Below are positions 1 to 7,710 of a stretch of 64,000 nucleotides of DNA, in pieces. The notes below the pieces were generated by a model that saw only the letters and a list, made by a program, of their open reading frames with translations, ran no database searches and was not told the origin of the DNA. The stretch's first letter is position 1. Each line of letters begins with the position of its first letter. Position numbers and translations under genes: made by a program. The stretch is from Streptomyces antibioticus (GTDB taxonomy: Bacteria; Actinomycetota; Actinomycetes; Streptomycetales; Streptomycetaceae), in assembly GCF_001514065.1 (NCBI RefSeq), contig NZ_KQ948422.1, positions 682,001 to 746,000 of the forward strand. Reading direction: 5' to 3'.

Positions 1-2
1 TG

Positions 3-122
3 GCCCGCATGGTGCCGAACGGCAACCTGCACGTGATGGACCACACCTCCCACCACCTGGAGGAGGAGCGCCCCGAGGCGTACCACTCGGTGGTCAGCGG
101 CTTCCTCAACTCCTTCAGCTGA
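3..122 (+). CDS. alpha/beta hydrolase, C-terminal end (partial)
   Basis: The window opens inside a gene. The open frame from position 3 gives about 39 residues ending at TGA 120-122. The tail carries a His-rich stretch (DHTSHHLEEERPEAY) followed by a short amphipathic helix, which is what the end of an alpha/beta hydrolase looks like, where the catalytic His precedes the last helix. The start and the nucleophile elbow lie outside the window. It ends 37 nt before the next gene, another alpha/beta hydrolase on the same strand, so both probably belong to the same catabolic operon. The family call rests on a short fragment. Confidence 0.5.
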   Translation, partial: ARMVPNGNLHVMDHTSHHLEEERPEAYHSVVSGFLNSFS

Positions 123-159
123 AACGCCCCCCTCCCCAACCGCCCTTCGGAGGTGCCGC

Positions 160-1014
160 ATGTCCATCTGGACAGAGATCAGCCCCACCCCCTTCCGCGT
201 CGAGTACGTCGACGCCGCCGGAGTCCCCACCCGCACCCTGCGCGCCGGTGACCCGACCGCCCAGGCCGTCGTCTTCCTGCACGGAACCAGCGGTCATCTG
301 GAGGCCTTCGCGCGCAACATCACCGCGCACGCCGCCTACGACCTGCACGCCATCGACATGCTCGGCCACGGCTACACCGGCAAGCCCGACAAGCCGTACG
401 AGATCGCCGACTACGTCGCCCACCTGCTCGACTACCTGGACGCCGTCGGTGTCGACAGCGCCCACATCGTCGGTGAGTCCCTGGGCGGCTGGGTCGGCGC
501 CCGCGCCGCCATCGACCACCCCGAGCGGGTGCGCAGCCTCCAACTCCTGTGCTCCGGAGGCACGGTGGCCAACCCCGAGGTCATGGACCGCATCCGCACC
601 AGCACCAAGCAGGCCGTCACCTCCGACGACATCGAGCTGACCCGCAAGCGGATGCGGCTGCTCATGGCCGACGACGCTTCCGCGACCGAGGAACTCGTCG
701 AGGTCCGGCACGCGATCTACCACACACCGGAGTTCGTCGCGGGCGTCGACAATCTCCTCTCCCTCCAGGACATGGAACGCCGCCGACGCAACCTGCTGCG
801 CCCCGAGCACCTGGCACAGATCACCCAGCCGACGCTGGTGGTGTGGGGCCGCCAGAACCCGTTCGGCGACACACCGGAGGCGACGGCCCTGCACGAGGGC
901 ATCCCCGGCTCGCGCCTCGAACTCTTCGAGAACTGCGGGCACTGGCCGCAGCACGAGCAGGCCGAGCGCTACAACCCCCTCAGCCTGGAGTTCATCGGCA
1001 AGGCCGCCTCCTGA
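160..1014 (+). CDS. alpha/beta hydrolase, meta-cleavage-product hydrolase type
   Basis: A 284-aa cytoplasmic alpha/beta hydrolase. The oxyanion-hole motif LHGTSGH is near residue 40, the nucleophile elbow GESLGGW has Ser near residue 107, an acidic residue follows in the beta-7 region (WGRQNPFGD), and the catalytic His is in NCGHWPQHEQ near the C-terminus. The length and motif order fit C-C bond hydrolases that cleave ring-fission products (BphD, MhpC, CarC type). The start at 160 follows a GGAGG sequence (149-153). Its TGA overlaps the next ATG by one base (TGATG). With the Rieske oxygenase and LigB-type dioxygenase nearby, the likely substrate is a meta-cleavage product; ester hydrolysis cannot be excluded. 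Confidence 0.8.
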   Translation: MSIWTEISPTPFRVEYVDAAGVPTRTLRAGDPTAQAVVFLHGTSGHLEAFARNITAHAAYDLHAIDMLGHGYTGKPDKPYEIADYVAHLLDYLDAVGVDSAHIVGESLGGWVGARAAIDHPERVRSLQLLCSGGTVANPEVMDRIRTSTKQAVTSDDIELTRKRMRLLMADDASATEELVEVRHAIYHTPEFVAGVDNLLSLQDMERRRRNLLRPEHLAQITQPTLVVWGRQNPFGDTPEATALHEGIPGSRLELFENCGHWPQHEQAERYNPLSLEFIGKAAS

Positions 1015-1961
1015 TGCGGGCCGTCCGCTTCCACGGCTGGGGCGCCGCTCCGTCCCTCGACGAGGTGCCCGAGCCGGTCCGCGCTGCGGGAGAGGTTCTC
1101 GTCCAGGTCACGGCCGGCGGCGTCTCGCATCTCGATGCCACCGTCGCGTCCGGCGACTTCGAGTTCAAGCCCTCGCTTCCGTACATCGGCGGTGTCGAGG
1201 GCGCGGGCACCGTCCTGGAGGCGGACGCCGACTCCGGTCTGGCTCCCGGCACGCAGGTCGTGCTGCGGGGCGGCGGCCTGGGTCTCCTGCGTGACGGGAC
1301 GTGGGCCGAGCGGGTCAGTGTGAAGCGCAAGGCCGTCACACCGCTCGACGCGCCGCTCGACCCCGCGGTGGCGGCGAGCTTCTTCGTCCCCGCCACGACC
1401 GCGCATGTGGCTCTGTTCGACATCGCCCGGATCGGCCAGGACGAGAACGTCGTCGTGGTCGGAGCCGCCGGCGCGGTCGGCGCGATGGTGGCCCAGCAGG
1501 CCCTGGCCGCCGGCGCCCGGGTGACCGGCGTGGTCGGCCGGGAGGACCAGCTGGCCGACGTGCCGAAGGGGGTGGCGGCGCTGACGCTGGAGGATGCGGA
1601 AGGTCTAACCCGCGACCGGTCGGCCTCTCTGCTCGTCGACACACTCGGCGGTGCCGGGCTGATCGGCCGCAGCCGCTGGGTGCGCCAGGGCGGGCGCGCC
1701 GTCGTCATCGGCTACGTCGCGGGCCCGCAGGTCGAGTTCGACCTGCCGAGCTGGCTGCTCGACGAGGTGGCGCTGCTGCCGGTGAACATGATCCGCCAGG
1801 AGCGCCGGGCCCGGGCGGTCTCCGGTGACCTGGTCCGGCGACTCTCCGAGGGTGAACTGACGCTGGCGGTCGAGGAGTTCGGCCTGGCGGACGCTCCCGC
1901 TGCGCTCGACGCCCTGCGCGGCGGGCGCGTGCGGGGACGGGCCGTACTGCTGCCCGGGTGA
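1014..1961 (+). CDS. zinc-free alcohol dehydrogenase / quinone oxidoreductase-like protein (MDR family)
   Basis: A 315-aa protein of the medium-chain dehydrogenase/reductase superfamily. The N-terminal GroES-like half begins MRAVRFHGWGAAPSLDEVPEP; the Rossmann half has the NADPH-binding pattern VVVGAAGAVGAMVAQQA near residue 160, followed by VVGREDQ. No cysteine or histidine zinc ligands of the ADH type are visible, so it belongs with NADPH:quinone-reductase-like members. It starts at ATG 1014, sharing its A with the upstream TGA, which indicates translational coupling. It ends just before a long inverted repeat at 2004-2127 that faces an oppositely oriented pseudogene. The natural substrate cannot be read from the sequence. 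Confidence 0.8.
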   Translation: MRAVRFHGWGAAPSLDEVPEPVRAAGEVLVQVTAGGVSHLDATVASGDFEFKPSLPYIGGVEGAGTVLEADADSGLAPGTQVVLRGGGLGLLRDGTWAERVSVKRKAVTPLDAPLDPAVAASFFVPATTAHVALFDIARIGQDENVVVVGAAGAVGAMVAQQALAAGARVTGVVGREDQLADVPKGVAALTLEDAEGLTRDRSASLLVDTLGGAGLIGRSRWVRQGGRAVVIGYVAGPQVEFDLPSWLLDEVALLPVNMIRQERRARAVSGDLVRRLSEGELTLAVEEFGLADAPAALDALRGGRVRGRAVLLPG

Positions 1962-2003
1962 CGACTCGGTTGTGCGCGGGCACTGCCAAGTGCGCGTTGC
2001 ATG

Positions 2004-2127
2004 GTGGCTGGTCGCGCAGTTCCCCGCGCCCCTGAGATGCTGCCCCTTCGGGGCGCATCTCGCCGACGAGGGCACAGCGGCGAAGCCGCGTGCCCTCGGG
2101 GGCGCGGGGAACTGCGCGACCAGCCAC
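2004..2127. repeat. 29-bp perfect inverted repeat with two internal hairpins (Streptomyces-type dispersed palindrome)
   Basis: The arms 2004-2032 and 2099-2127 are perfectly complementary (29 bp; GTGGCTGGTCGCGCAG... pairing with ...CTGCGCGACCAGCCAC). The loop is itself folded: GAGATGC/GCATCTC enclosing GCCCC/GGGGC (about 2034-2061), and GAGGGCAC/GTGCCCTC enclosing GCGGC/GCCGC (about 2069-2097). The result is a three-way-junction structure. From general knowledge, elements with GGTCGCGCAGTTCCCCGCGCCCC arms are scattered between genes in many Streptomyces genomes. Here it lies at the 3' end of the MDR gene and abuts the decayed end of an acyl-CoA ligase remnant, so it may serve as a bidirectional terminator. 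Confidence 0.85.
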
Positions 2128-2159
2128 AACGCGACCCGCACCCGGCAACCGCACCACAC

Positions 2160-2793
2160 CTCCCGAGCTCCTAGGTAGCCGGTGGCGAAGGCATGCTCCT
2201 GATCGGTGCGCACGACCAGTTCCCGGGCGTTCCGTCCGGCACGGACGCAAGATCCGCTCCGACGACCCGTGCCTCGAAGCCGTCACGCCCCGTCCCCATG
2301 TGACCGGGACGGCAGTCCTCCGGTGCGGAGCCGATGAGGTTGGTCTCCGTGGAGCCGAACCCGTCGACGAGCCTCACACCGAACCGCTCGCGGAACACCT
2401 CCCACAGCTCACCCGGTGTGCCCGGGCCGAGCCCGCGCCAGGCCGCGTGCGCGCGGTCGGCGGACCCGGGAGGCTGCGCGAGCATCATCGGCACCATGGC
2501 GCCGAGCACATACGGAGCAGCCGTCCGTGCAGCGCCGTGTTGAGCGGGACCACGACCGCGCCGAGCCACGCACATCCCAACACCAGATCGACCAGTTCGA
2601 CGCGGTTGGAGAGCAGCGCGGCGACCCGGTCCCCCGGGCGGCAGCCGCGGGCCGCCAGCGCGCCGGCCATCGTGCCCGCGGCCGTGCGCGTCTGCGCGTG
2701 GGTGCGGCTGGTTCCGTCGAGGGTCAGGAAGGCCCATTCGCCGTGCTGAGCGGCCGCCGCGTCGACCAGGCCGGGGATCGTCATGCGGTTCAT
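2160..2793 (-). pseudogene. decayed AMP-binding acyl-CoA ligase
   Basis: Three reading frames on the minus strand carry consecutive pieces of an acyl-CoA synthetase. Frame 1 starts at 2793 (MNRMTIPGLVDAAAAQ) and covers the N-terminal domain to VVPLNTALHGRLL. After an internal deletion and frame change, the central part follows, including the signature DGFGSTETNLIG (adenylation motif YGxTE). A second frame change near 2228 gives ELVVRTDQEHAFATGYL, after which homology stops at the edge of the inverted repeat. An intact ligase has over 500 residues; here the P-loop-like motif and the whole C-terminal domain are missing. The order of fragments resembles CaiC-type carnitine/crotonobetaine-CoA ligases. 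It is not functional. Confidence 0.75.
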
Positions 2794-2954
2794 GAACCGA
2801 TGCTGTCCGTCCCCCCGTTGGCGATCAAGGTCGGTGGTTTGCTCACCGGTCCGCCGGTGCCTCGGTCCGTTCACCGGAACAGGTTCATAGGCAGGCGCAG
2901 CGCGGCGCCGGATGCTCAAGCCGCACGCCCACTGGAGCAGGAGGCCACGACGAG

Positions 2955-4202
2955 ATGACGACGAGCGAACGATCCCCCGCGGCGCGGAAGACCGCAGCGA
3001 AGGAGCCCGCCAAGGCGCAGAGCGCCTCCGCCGACAAGATCGGCCGGCAGGACTGGTCGTCCTGGCCCCACTACGACAAGGCGGCGTCCGGTTTCCGCGG
3101 CTACTGGTACCCGGTCACCTGGGCGAGCCACATCACCGGCGACCCCAAGCCGTTCACGCTCTGCGGCGAGAAGATCACCCTGATCCGCGACAACGGCAAG
3201 GTGTACGCGCTGCACAACCGCTGCCCGCACCGCGGCGTCCCGCTGTCGGAGGGCAACCAGCAGTTCCCCGGCACCGTCAGCTGCCCCTATCACGGCTGGA
3301 CCTTCGACCTGCCCACCGGCAACCTGTCCGCGGTCATCACCGACGGCCCCGGCTGCCGCCTCACGGGCAAGCTCGGCGTACGCACCTACGCCGTCGAGGA
3401 GCGCCTCGGCATGGTCTGGGTGTACATGCCGATCGCCGACGAAGAGCCGCACCCGATCGACGAGCAGCTGCCCGAGGAGCTGGTCTCGAACGCCTTCGTG
3501 ATGGGCGGCCGCTTCGATCCCCGCGGCGGCAACTGGCGCTTCGCCTGCGAGAACGGCTTCGACGAAGGACACGCCAAATACCTCCACCGCACGGCACTGT
3601 GGCGGCTGCTCAAGCCGATGCCGACGTGGAACATCACCCGGATCGTGCCGAAGGGCCGCTGGATCTACCGCGTCCAGGACGAGGTCTACTGGGAGGCCGA
3701 CTTCCCGGGCGTGGGCCGCTGGACCAACAAGCGGTGGTGGATGAAACAGCCGCCGGAGGGGACGTTCAACCTCGGCAACACCGGCGCGACCGACAAGGTC
3801 GACCCGGTGATCGAGTCCCAGGACTTCCCCGGCTTCGCGTCCCTGTCGATGCCGGGCATGCTGCGGATCGCCTACCCCAACTTCATGCACTACGAGTTCT
3901 ACGTGCCGATCGACGCCGACCACCACATGTACGTCGGCGTGATGGTCAACTTCAAGCAGGGCTGGGACACCCTGCGCTTCTACGGCAAGTACCTCGGCGC
4001 CATCCGCTGGCTGTTCCACGGCCAGTTCTCGGGCCAGGACGCCTGGATGGTCGACGTGACCGACGCGCCCCCGGAGAAGCTCTACCGCCCCGACGTGTCG
4101 CTGACCGCCTGGCGCAACCTCAGCGAGGAGGAGTACGCCAAGAAGCTCGCCGCCGCCGGCGTCACCGAACCCGGCACGGACACCACGGAAACGGAGGCCT
4201 GA
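2955..4202 (+). CDS. Rieske non-heme iron oxygenase, alpha subunit
   Basis: A 415-aa ring-hydroxylating oxygenase terminal component. The Rieske [2Fe-2S] motif is C90-x-H92 with 17 residues to C110-x2-H113 (RCPHRG ... SCPYHGW). The catalytic domain has the mononuclear iron site ENGFDEGHAKYLHR, with D203, H206 and H211 in the expected places. No beta subunit is encoded nearby, so it resembles alpha-only oxygenases (KshA, CarAa, vanillate demethylase types). Electrons probably come from the ferredoxin reductase and 7Fe ferredoxin at 7711-9043. The N-terminal 30 residues are Ala/Lys-rich and poorly defined. The ATG is preceded by GGAGG (2939-2943). It heads a tightly packed run of genes to 7531. 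The substrate is unknown. Confidence 0.9.
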   Translation: MTTSERSPAARKTAAKEPAKAQSASADKIGRQDWSSWPHYDKAASGFRGYWYPVTWASHITGDPKPFTLCGEKITLIRDNGKVYALHNRCPHRGVPLSEGNQQFPGTVSCPYHGWTFDLPTGNLSAVITDGPGCRLTGKLGVRTYAVEERLGMVWVYMPIADEEPHPIDEQLPEELVSNAFVMGGRFDPRGGNWRFACENGFDEGHAKYLHRTALWRLLKPMPTWNITRIVPKGRWIYRVQDEVYWEADFPGVGRWTNKRWWMKQPPEGTFNLGNTGATDKVDPVIESQDFPGFASLSMPGMLRIAYPNFMHYEFYVPIDADHHMYVGVMVNFKQGWDTLRFYGKYLGAIRWLFHGQFSGQDAWMVDVTDAPPEKLYRPDVSLTAWRNLSEEEYAKKLAAAGVTEPGTDTTETEA

Positions 4203-4204
4203 TC

Positions 4205-4321
4205 ATGGCCCGCACCCTGTTCAAGATCCTGCTCGGTGTCGCGGTCGCGGTGGCACTCCCCCGCGCCAAGAGGCGCATCGCGGAGACGACGTTGACCCAG
4301 GTGCACCGGGTCAATCAGTGA
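4205..4321 (+). CDS. 38-aa small protein with one hydrophobic segment
   Basis: This small ORF fills the space between the oxygenase and the M20-type gene. It starts two bases after the oxygenase stop (4200-4202), and its TGA (4319-4321) overlaps the GTG start of the next gene as GTGA. The product, MARTLFKILLGVAVAVALPR followed by a basic tail ending in HRVNQ, has a single hydrophobic stretch (about residues 5-18) and no known domain that I recognise. The tight packing on both sides argues that it is translated, either as a real micro-protein (possibly membrane-associated) or to couple translation of its neighbours. Confidence 0.5.
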   Translation: MARTLFKILLGVAVAVALPRAKRRIAETTLTQVHRVNQ

Positions 4322-5694
4322 GCGGCCACAAACCCCTCGACGAGCCCTGCGGACTCACCGGACTCGACGACCGGCGTCGCGCCTGGGTGACGGAGGCCTG
4401 GGGACATGTCACCGACGAGCGGCTGCGCGAACTGATCGTCGGCCTCGTCGCGATCGCCAGTCCGACCGGTGACGAACGGCCCCTCGCCGAACACATCGCC
4501 CAGACCCTCACCTCGGTCGGACTCCGCGCGGCCTGCCAGCCGCTCGACGCCCGCCAGGCGAACGCGTGGGCCCGGCTCGAGGGCGACGGCACCGGACCCG
4601 ATCTGATGCTGTACGCGCCCATCGACACCCTCACGGTGGGTGACGAGCGCGAGGACGTGCCGTGGATCGGGCCGAAGCTGCGCGAGGACATGCGCCCCGA
4701 GGCCACTGTCTACGACGACCTGGTGACCGGTCTCGGCGCCTCCAATCCCAAAGGCCACGCGGCCTGCGTGATGATGGCCGCCGAGGCGATCGCGCTGGCC
4801 GGAGTTCCCCTGACCGGGGATCTGGTGGCCGCGTTCGGCGCCGGCGGCATGCCGACCAACGCCCGGCCGGGCAGCGACCGGCTCAACACCGGCCAGGGGG
4901 TGGGCTGCTCGTTCCTCCTCGAACAGGGCGTCCACACCGACTACGCGGTCATCGCCAAGCCGGGATGGACCGTCTCGTGGGACGAGGTCGGCCTGGTCTG
5001 GTTCGAAGTGACGGTGCACGGCACCCACACCTACGTCGGCTCACGCCACCGGCTCCCGTACGACAACGCGATCAGCCGGGCCGGCGACGTCGTACGGCAT
5101 CTGGAGCAGTGGTTCACCGAGTACGCGAAGCGTCACACCGGCGGCACGGTCTCCCCGCAGGGCATCGTGTCGTCGGTGCGGGGCGGCTGGCCGCGCATGG
5201 CCGCGGTGACCACGGCAGCCTGCACCCTGCGGGTCGACCTGCGGATCGCACCGGAGACGACACCCCTGCAGGCCAAGCGTGAATTCACCGCGGCCGTAGC
5301 GGAGTTGAAGCGCTCGATGCCGGGTCTCGACGCCACGGTCGAGATGATCCTCGCCATCCCGGGGACCACCACCAGCCGGGAAAGCTGGGTCTTCCGCAGC
5401 GCGGTCGCCGGCTGGGAGGCCCTCGAAGGGCGTCCGCACGAGGTCGTGAACGGCAACAGCGGTGCGACCGACGCGAACATCCTGCGCGGACGCGGCATCC
5501 CGACGGTCCGCGTCGGCATGCCGAAGGTGGCCCAGGCACCCTTCGACATCGACTTCGCCCGCGGCATGAACACCGTCTCCGTACGGGAGATGCAGAAACT
5601 GACCCGCCATCTGATCCGCACGGCGATCGACACCGTGACCCGTACCCGCGCGGAGTGCGAGGCACCCGCACAGCCGGAAGGAGCATCGGCATGA
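4318..5694 (+). CDS. M20-family metallopeptidase/amidohydrolase-like protein
   Basis: A 458-aa protein of the ArgE/DapE/ACY1 group. The beginning (LRELIVGLVAIASPTGDERPLAEHI) is the standard M20 opening, and the central part with the dimerisation-domain pattern (VTVHGTHTYVGSRHR) follows. The usual metal-binding HxD of the family is hard to see: the corresponding area reads MLYAPIDTLTV, where the canonical His is replaced and Asp kept, and downstream GASNPKGHAACVMMA replaces the usual GxxDMKG. Metal binding may therefore be altered. GTG 4318 overlaps the small ORF by 4 nt, and the gene overlaps the next by ATGA. In this cluster it probably cleaves an amide or C-N bond in a pathway intermediate; that is inference. 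Confidence 0.7.
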   Translation: MSGHKPLDEPCGLTGLDDRRRAWVTEAWGHVTDERLRELIVGLVAIASPTGDERPLAEHIAQTLTSVGLRAACQPLDARQANAWARLEGDGTGPDLMLYAPIDTLTVGDEREDVPWIGPKLREDMRPEATVYDDLVTGLGASNPKGHAACVMMAAEAIALAGVPLTGDLVAAFGAGGMPTNARPGSDRLNTGQGVGCSFLLEQGVHTDYAVIAKPGWTVSWDEVGLVWFEVTVHGTHTYVGSRHRLPYDNAISRAGDVVRHLEQWFTEYAKRHTGGTVSPQGIVSSVRGGWPRMAAVTTAACTLRVDLRIAPETTPLQAKREFTAAVAELKRSMPGLDATVEMILAIPGTTTSRESWVFRSAVAGWEALEGRPHEVVNGNSGATDANILRGRGIPTVRVGMPKVAQAPFDIDFARGMNTVSVREMQKLTRHLIRTAIDTVTRTRAECEAPAQPEGASA

Positions 5695-6650
5695 GCGAGA
5701 TCGTGCTCGGCGTGGGGGCCTCCCACAGCACGCTGATGAACACGCACTGGGACGAGACCCTCCACAAGGACCGCGCCGAACGCTTCCGAGACGCACTCGG
5801 CGAGGCCCGCGAGGAACTGGCCCGCACCCGTCCCGACACCGTCGTCCTGATCGGCTCGAACCACTTCCGCGGGTTCTGGCTGGATCTGATCCCGCCGTTC
5901 ACGCTGGGTGTCGGGGAGTGCGTCGCGAGCGGCGAGTCCGGGACGCCGAAGGGACCGCAGCCGGTCGATGTGCCGCTCGCGCAGCACATCGCCGACTGTC
6001 TGGTGGAGAGCGGCCGGTTCGATCCGGCGTTCTCCGCCCGGCTCCAGATCGACCACGGGCAGTCGCACGCCATCCAGTACCTGCTCGACGGGCTCGACGT
6101 GGAGCTCGTGCCGCTGGTGGTGAACGTCTTCGCCGCTCCCCTGCCGACCCTTCAGCGGTGCGAAGAGCTGGGTCGTGCCATCCGCGATGCCGTGCTCTCC
6201 TTCCCCGGCGACCGGCGGGTCGCGGTGGTCGGCTCGGGTGGCCTCTCGCACCGGCTGCCCTGGCCGGACTGGCGTGAACCGCACGGCGAGGACGAGGAGT
6301 TCATGGTCGGCGCGTGGCTCAACGGCCGCGAGAACTGGCAGGACTACGACGCCCGCCGCCGCGAGATCATCCGGGCTGCCGAGGCCTCTCTCACCCCCGA
6401 GTTCGACCACGAGTTCCTCACCCTGCTGGAACACGGCGAGGCACACCGTCTCACCGCGTACACGAGCGAGGAACTGGAGAAGGCGGCGGGCAACGGGGCG
6501 CAGGAGCTGCGGACCTGGCTGCTGATGGCCGCCGTCCTCGATCATGCGCCCGCGCGGCGGCTGGCGTACGAGCAGATGCCCGAGTGGCTCACCGGGATGG
6601 CAGTCGCGGTCATCGACCCGGCCGCCGTGGACACCCGGCAGTCGGCATGA
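5691..6650 (+). CDS. LigB-type (class III) extradiol ring-cleavage dioxygenase
   Basis: A 319-aa protein of the protocatechuate 4,5-dioxygenase beta / MhpB superfamily. Conserved histidines sit at the expected positions: GASHSTLM (H12), SNHFRGF (about H58), IDHGQSHAI in the middle (the catalytic acid/base region) and GGLSHRLP. The enzyme would open a catechol-like ring with Fe(II) and O2. The ATG (5691) overlaps the upstream TGA as ATGA and is preceded by GGAAGGAG (5675-5682), a strong ribosome binding site. The stop overlaps the next start in the same way. Together with the Rieske oxygenase and a C-C hydrolase it makes a complete upper pathway for an aromatic compound. The small alpha subunit of two-component LigAB enzymes is absent. 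Confidence 0.85.
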   Translation: MSEIVLGVGASHSTLMNTHWDETLHKDRAERFRDALGEAREELARTRPDTVVLIGSNHFRGFWLDLIPPFTLGVGECVASGESGTPKGPQPVDVPLAQHIADCLVESGRFDPAFSARLQIDHGQSHAIQYLLDGLDVELVPLVVNVFAAPLPTLQRCEELGRAIRDAVLSFPGDRRVAVVGSGGLSHRLPWPDWREPHGEDEEFMVGAWLNGRENWQDYDARRREIIRAAEASLTPEFDHEFLTLLEHGEAHRLTAYTSEELEKAAGNGAQELRTWLLMAAVLDHAPARRLAYEQMPEWLTGMAVAVIDPAAVDTRQSA

Positions 6651-7531
6651 AAGCGCCGGCCGACGCGGCGCCGGCCACCCACCACCCCCTCGCGGCCCCG
6701 GCACCGCAGGGCTTCGTCCTCTCCAGGCATCCCGCGCCGCCGGTGTCCGAGGCCGACATGGGGGGAACGCCTGCGGCTGCATCCGAACCGACCGGTGCCG
6801 ACCCCATGAACTCCGTTCTGGGCAAGGTCCGTCCGATCCTGGAGGCCTTCACCTCCGACGACGCCGCCCTCTCGCTCGCCGAGCTGGTGCGCCGGTCGGG
6901 GGCGGCCAAGGCCACGGTGCACCGGCTGGCCCAAGAGCTGGTGACCTGGGGGCTGTTGGAGCGAGAAGGGTGCGACTACCGGCTCGGACTGCGTCTGTTC
7001 GAGCTGGGGCAGCGGGTGCACCGGCAGCGCATCCTGCGCGAGGCCGTGCAGCCGTACATGGAGGACCTCCTCCTGATCACCCGGGAGACCATCCACTTCG
7101 CCATCCACGACAGCCTGGACGTCGTCTACCTGGACAAGATCTTCCCGCACCGCGGGCTGAACGCCGAGTCCCGGGTGGCGGGCCGGCTGCCCCTGTACTG
7201 CACGGGCACCGGCAAGGCGATCCTCGCCTTCTCCCCGCCGTCGCTCTTCGTCGACGTGGTCCGGGGCGGCCTCAAGCCGATCACCCGGCACACGGTGGTC
7301 TCGCCGGGCCGCCTGCGCGCCCAGCTCGACCGGATCCGGGACGAGGGCATCGTCCTGGAGTCCGAGGAGATCCGGCTCGGTTACGCGAGCCTGGCCGTTC
7401 CGGTGTTCGCCGGGGGCACGACACTGGTGGGCGCACTGTCCATCACGGCGCCCACCTATCGGATGGACGCGACGGGGTACGCGACGGCACTGCGGACCGC
7501 CGCACTGGGCATCGGCCGGTCGCTCGCCTAG
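6647..7531 (+). CDS. IclR-family transcriptional regulator
   Basis: The N-terminal winged HTH (LSLAELVRRSGAAKATVHRLAQEL) is followed by the IclR effector domain (SRVAGRLPLYCTGTGKAILAF, and near the end LAVPVFAGGTTLVGALSI). Three in-frame starts exist: 6647, which overlaps the upstream stop as ATGA; 6758, with GAGG a few bases upstream; and 6806, right before SVLGKVRPILEAF, which gives the family-typical length (241 aa). I give the coupled start, but the extra 53 residues are Pro/Ala-rich and may not be translated. Being last in the catabolic run, it is the probable pathway regulator. A perfect hairpin terminator follows at 7557-7580. Confidence 0.85.
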   Translation: MKAPADAAPATHHPLAAPAPQGFVLSRHPAPPVSEADMGGTPAAASEPTGADPMNSVLGKVRPILEAFTSDDAALSLAELVRRSGAAKATVHRLAQELVTWGLLEREGCDYRLGLRLFELGQRVHRQRILREAVQPYMEDLLLITRETIHFAIHDSLDVVYLDKIFPHRGLNAESRVAGRLPLYCTGTGKAILAFSPPSLFVDVVRGGLKPITRHTVVSPGRLRAQLDRIRDEGIVLESEEIRLGYASLAVPVFAGGTTLVGALSITAPTYRMDATGYATALRTAALGIGRSLA

Positions 7532-7556
7532 CCGCACCTCATCGCACGAGCACGAG

Positions 7557-7580
7557 AGGGCCCGCCGTCCGGCGGGCCCT
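7557..7580 (+). terminator. intrinsic-type terminator after the IclR gene
   Basis: A perfect 10-bp stem (AGGGCCCGCC, 7557-7566, with GGCGGGCCCT, 7571-7580) encloses the 4-nt loop GTCC and is followed by a T-containing tail (TCGTCTCGTTCGTCT). It begins 25 nt after the stop of the IclR gene. Confidence 0.8.
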
Positions 7581-7643
7581 TCGTCTCGTTCGTCTACAAG
7601 GGTGATGCACGGCGGGCCTGTACGGCGCCCACGGCTCATGTGC

Positions 7644-7710
7644 CGGAGCCGTCCTGCTCACCGGAACGACTCCGTAGGGAGAACCACCGCCTCGTTCCTA
7701 CGCTCACCGC
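7644..7710 (+). promoter_or_regulatory. promoter region of the ferredoxin-reductase operon (probable leaderless start, imperfect operator)
   Basis: TACGCT at 7699-7704 resembles a -10 hexamer 6 nt before the ATG at 7711, and no purine-rich ribosome binding site precedes the ATG, so a leaderless transcript is likely. Upstream, CGGAGCCGT (7644-7652) and ACGACTCCG (7666-7674) form a 9-bp inverted repeat with one mismatch and a 13-nt spacer, a possible site for the adjacent IclR regulator. Both are read from the sequence; binding is inferred. Confidence 0.35.
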
